A DNA stretch of 64,000 bases, taken from Cohnella mopanensis. Lineage in GTDB: Bacteria > Bacillota > Bacilli > Paenibacillales > Paenibacillaceae. This document shows, in pieces, positions 62,487-64,000 of the stretch. The notes under the pieces are model-generated. The model ran no database searches and had not been told where the DNA came from. It saw only the letters and a program-made list of their open reading frames with translations. Position 1 is the first letter of the stretch, and every line of letters starts with the position of its first letter. Both the position numbers and the translations under genes were made by a program. The stretch is taken from NCBI RefSeq assembly GCF_022352055.1, contig NZ_JAKRWM010000010.1:248001-312000 (forward strand). The letters run 5' to 3'.

Positions 62487-64000
62487 GCATCCGGTTCGAG
62501 CAGTCCCATCTCGATGCAGATATTTACCGACAACCGTTTCGTCTCCGACTGAAACCGGATTTCGACGCTATCCCCGAGGATCAGGACGATATCCCCGCTG
62601 CCGAAAACGCGATGTTTAACTCTACTCCCCACGGCGAACTGTTTCGAATCCCTTATCGCGTTCGGATTGTACGGAACGGGTGGCCTTATTTGTCCGGCTT
62701 GCTTTATTGCAGGTTTGCCCGCCAGGTTCGGTTTCCCGATTTCCTTAGGCGGGTTTTGAATATTACGCACGTCCGTAACGAACTGCGAAGGTTTGACTTG
62801 CTCTCCGTCCCTTATTTTGTAGCTTAACAGTTCTAGCTCTTTCCTTGCTCTTGTCATTCCGACATAGAAGAGCCTTACCGCCTCCTCCATTCCGTCAAGC
62901 TGATCCTTCTCGTATTTCTTGATATCTTCGTTGGAAGGCAAAATGCCTTCGACCAAGTCCACCATATAGACGTAATTGAATTCCAAGCCTTTGGCGCTAT
63001 GAAGAGTGGACAAGGTGACCGCGCTTCCCTTCTTATTCGACTTGGAAGCTTTCATGGACTTCTCAAGAAACTTCAACCGCTTGGCGAAATCCTCCATCGT
63101 GTCGAGCGGCTCCGCGATTTCCTCCAGCGTATTGAGGATTCCGATCAAATATTCTTTGCGGAATCCTAGACGCTCGCACATTTTCTCGATGGCTTTATCG
63201 TAACCGAGCTTCTCGCGGATGGTCCGTATAGCGGCAAGCGGCTGCGCTCCTTGCAGCTGGACGAACGTTTCTTTGCCCGCCTCCAGCTGCTTAATCTGAT
63301 ACTCTTGCAAAGGAACGTGCTTGAGCAGGCGATCGAACACCGACATATCCGCGTCCGTGCTCAACGCCATCAACGCAGCCATTTGCTGTTTCGTAATATA
63401 ACCGTTGAATTTGGCATGAATTTTTTCCAAAATATCCGGTCTTTTATCGTTAAACGTCATACGCATGAAATTCAATATATCCTCGACGACCCAATGGGAG
63501 AAAAAACGGTTGTCCCCGTCTTTCATGTAAAAGGGAATCCCCGCCCGATCTAAAGCGTTCATCAGCATGATCGAAGAGGAATTGTTGCGGTATAACACGG
63601 CTACTTCGCTCAGGTCGTTCCTGTCCGAGATTTTCTCGACGATGTACTTAGCTTGATATTTGTAATCGGGAAGCTCCGTGATCGCAATGGGTCTATGCTC
63701 CGGATTACGCGTGAACATATTTTTGTCGTATCGGTTTTTGTTGCGCTTGATGAAACGGTTGGCGATATCCACGATGTTGGGGGATGACCGGTAGTTTTGC
63801 TCCATTTTCAGAATCGAGGCTTGCGGATACGCCTGCTTAAAATCGAGCAAATATTGAGGCTCGGCCGCGCGCCAAGTATAGATCGATTGATCGTCATCCG
63901 CCACGACGTACAGGTTACCATGTGCCCTAACAAGCTTCTCCACGATCGCGTGCTGGACTAGGGACGTATCCTGGCTTTCGTCGGTCAGGATATAGTCGTA
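62465..64000 (-). CDS. UvrD/Rep-type ATP-dependent DNA helicase, partial (N-terminus cut by window edge)
   Basis: The frame is open from base 64000 to a stop at 62465 (511 codons visible). Motif II is LTDESQDTS at the window edge (usually DEFQDT), motif III is VADDDQSIYTWRAA, and motif IV region is EQNYRSSPNIV. Motif V is TLSTLHSAKGLEFNYV and motif VI is LFYVGMTRARKEL. Walker A (motif I) would lie outside. The tail of about 100 residues has a Pro/Lys-rich linker and a C-terminal FAVGSRVKHRVFGSGDIV domain. It is a superfamily 1A 3'-5' helicase, shorter than PcrA in its 2B region, perhaps YjcD-like. Confidence 0.92.
   Translation of the reverse strand, partial: YDYILTDESQDTSLVQHAIVEKLVRAHGNLYVVADDDQSIYTWRAAEPQYLLDFKQAYPQASILKMEQNYRSSPNIVDIANRFIKRNKNRYDKNMFTRNPEHRPIAITELPDYKYQAKYIVEKISDRNDLSEVAVLYRNNSSSIMLMNALDRAGIPFYMKDGDNRFFSHWVVEDILNFMRMTFNDKRPDILEKIHAKFNGYITKQQMAALMALSTDADMSVFDRLLKHVPLQEYQIKQLEAGKETFVQLQGAQPLAAIRTIREKLGYDKAIEKMCERLGFRKEYLIGILNTLEEIAEPLDTMEDFAKRLKFLEKSMKASKSNKKGSAVTLSTLHSAKGLEFNYVYMVDLVEGILPSNEDIKKYEKDQLDGMEEAVRLFYVGMTRARKELELLSYKIRDGEQVKPSQFVTDVRNIQNPPKEIGKPNLAGKPAIKQAGQIRPPVPYNPNAIRDSKQFAVGSRVKHRVFGSGDIVLILGDSVEIRFQSETKRLSVNICIEMGLLEPDAHDPVER

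Overview
The window looks like a chromosomal segment of an endospore-forming Gram-positive bacterium of the Paenibacillaceae (Paenibacillus or Cohnella type; the genus is my inference). It has sporulation genes (spoVAC, an intact sigK), strong AGGAGG-type ribosome binding sites, many GTG/TTG starts, an alanine T-box, a TnrA/GlnR-type nitrogen box, and the Firmicutes gene neighbourhood alaS-ireB-ruvX-DUF1292-mltG-trhP1-trhP2 near cymR-iscS-mnmA. No rRNA, tRNA, CRISPR array, prophage or insertion sequence was seen.

Layout. 1-3.3 kb: spoVAC (cut by the window edge), divergent sigK, a TerB-like protein, a DUF2269 membrane protein and a DnaQ-like exonuclease. 3.3-8.2 kb: a urease operon ureABC-ureFGD on the minus strand, without ureE, behind a promoter with a TnrA-type site. 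8.4-17.1 kb: ilvD, a polysaccharide deacetylase with a C-terminal extension, a YtvI-like membrane protein, a class B penicillin-binding protein and a chemoreceptor with a SigD-like promoter. 17.2-31.8 kb: a housekeeping block for tRNA modification, cell wall, alanyl-tRNA synthesis and sulfur transfer (trhP2, trhP1, mltG, two DUF1292 genes, ruvX, ireB, alaS, an AI-2E family membrane protein, zinc ribbon, PRC-barrel, iscS, cymR, mnmA, yebC, csp). 31.8-42.1 kb: a methyltransferase, two small proteins, pepF, a DNA glycosylase, an orphan CUT1 sugar ABC importer, an MBL hydrolase/TetR pair and a GAF/HD-GYP protein. 42.1-42.6 kb: ten tandem 51-bp repeats, each holding a perfect or near-perfect hairpin. 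42.7-51.6 kb: FAH-family hydrolase, glycerophosphodiesterase, CapA-like protein, ROK kinase, NagZ and a YesM/YesN-type two-component system. 51.8-59.9 kb: a catabolic operon. 60-64 kb: an ABC-2 exporter with one frameshifted permease, then a UvrD-like helicase cut by the window edge.

How genes work together. The most coherent and least familiar unit is the 51.8-59.9 kb operon: a DeoR repressor gene, then an FGGY kinase, a short-chain dehydrogenase, a HAD phosphatase, a CUT1 binding protein with two permeases (no ATPase), and a BtpA/SgcQ-family TIM-barrel protein. Its promoter and the deoR promoter carry matching TGATCA-based operator arrays with helical spacing. It reads as import, oxidation and phosphorylation of a polyol or rare sugar whose identity cannot be read from sequence. 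NagZ and the ROK kinase next to a sugar-type two-component system suggest amino-sugar salvage. CymR, IscS and MnmA link cysteine control to tRNA thiolation.

Main oddities: the 51-bp hairpin repeat array, the phased DeoR operators, an apparent ATT start in trhP1, a signal-peptide-like N-terminal extension with its own ribosome binding site on pepF, a single-base frameshift in an ABC-2 permease, and a urease operon lacking ureE but with a His-tailed UreG.
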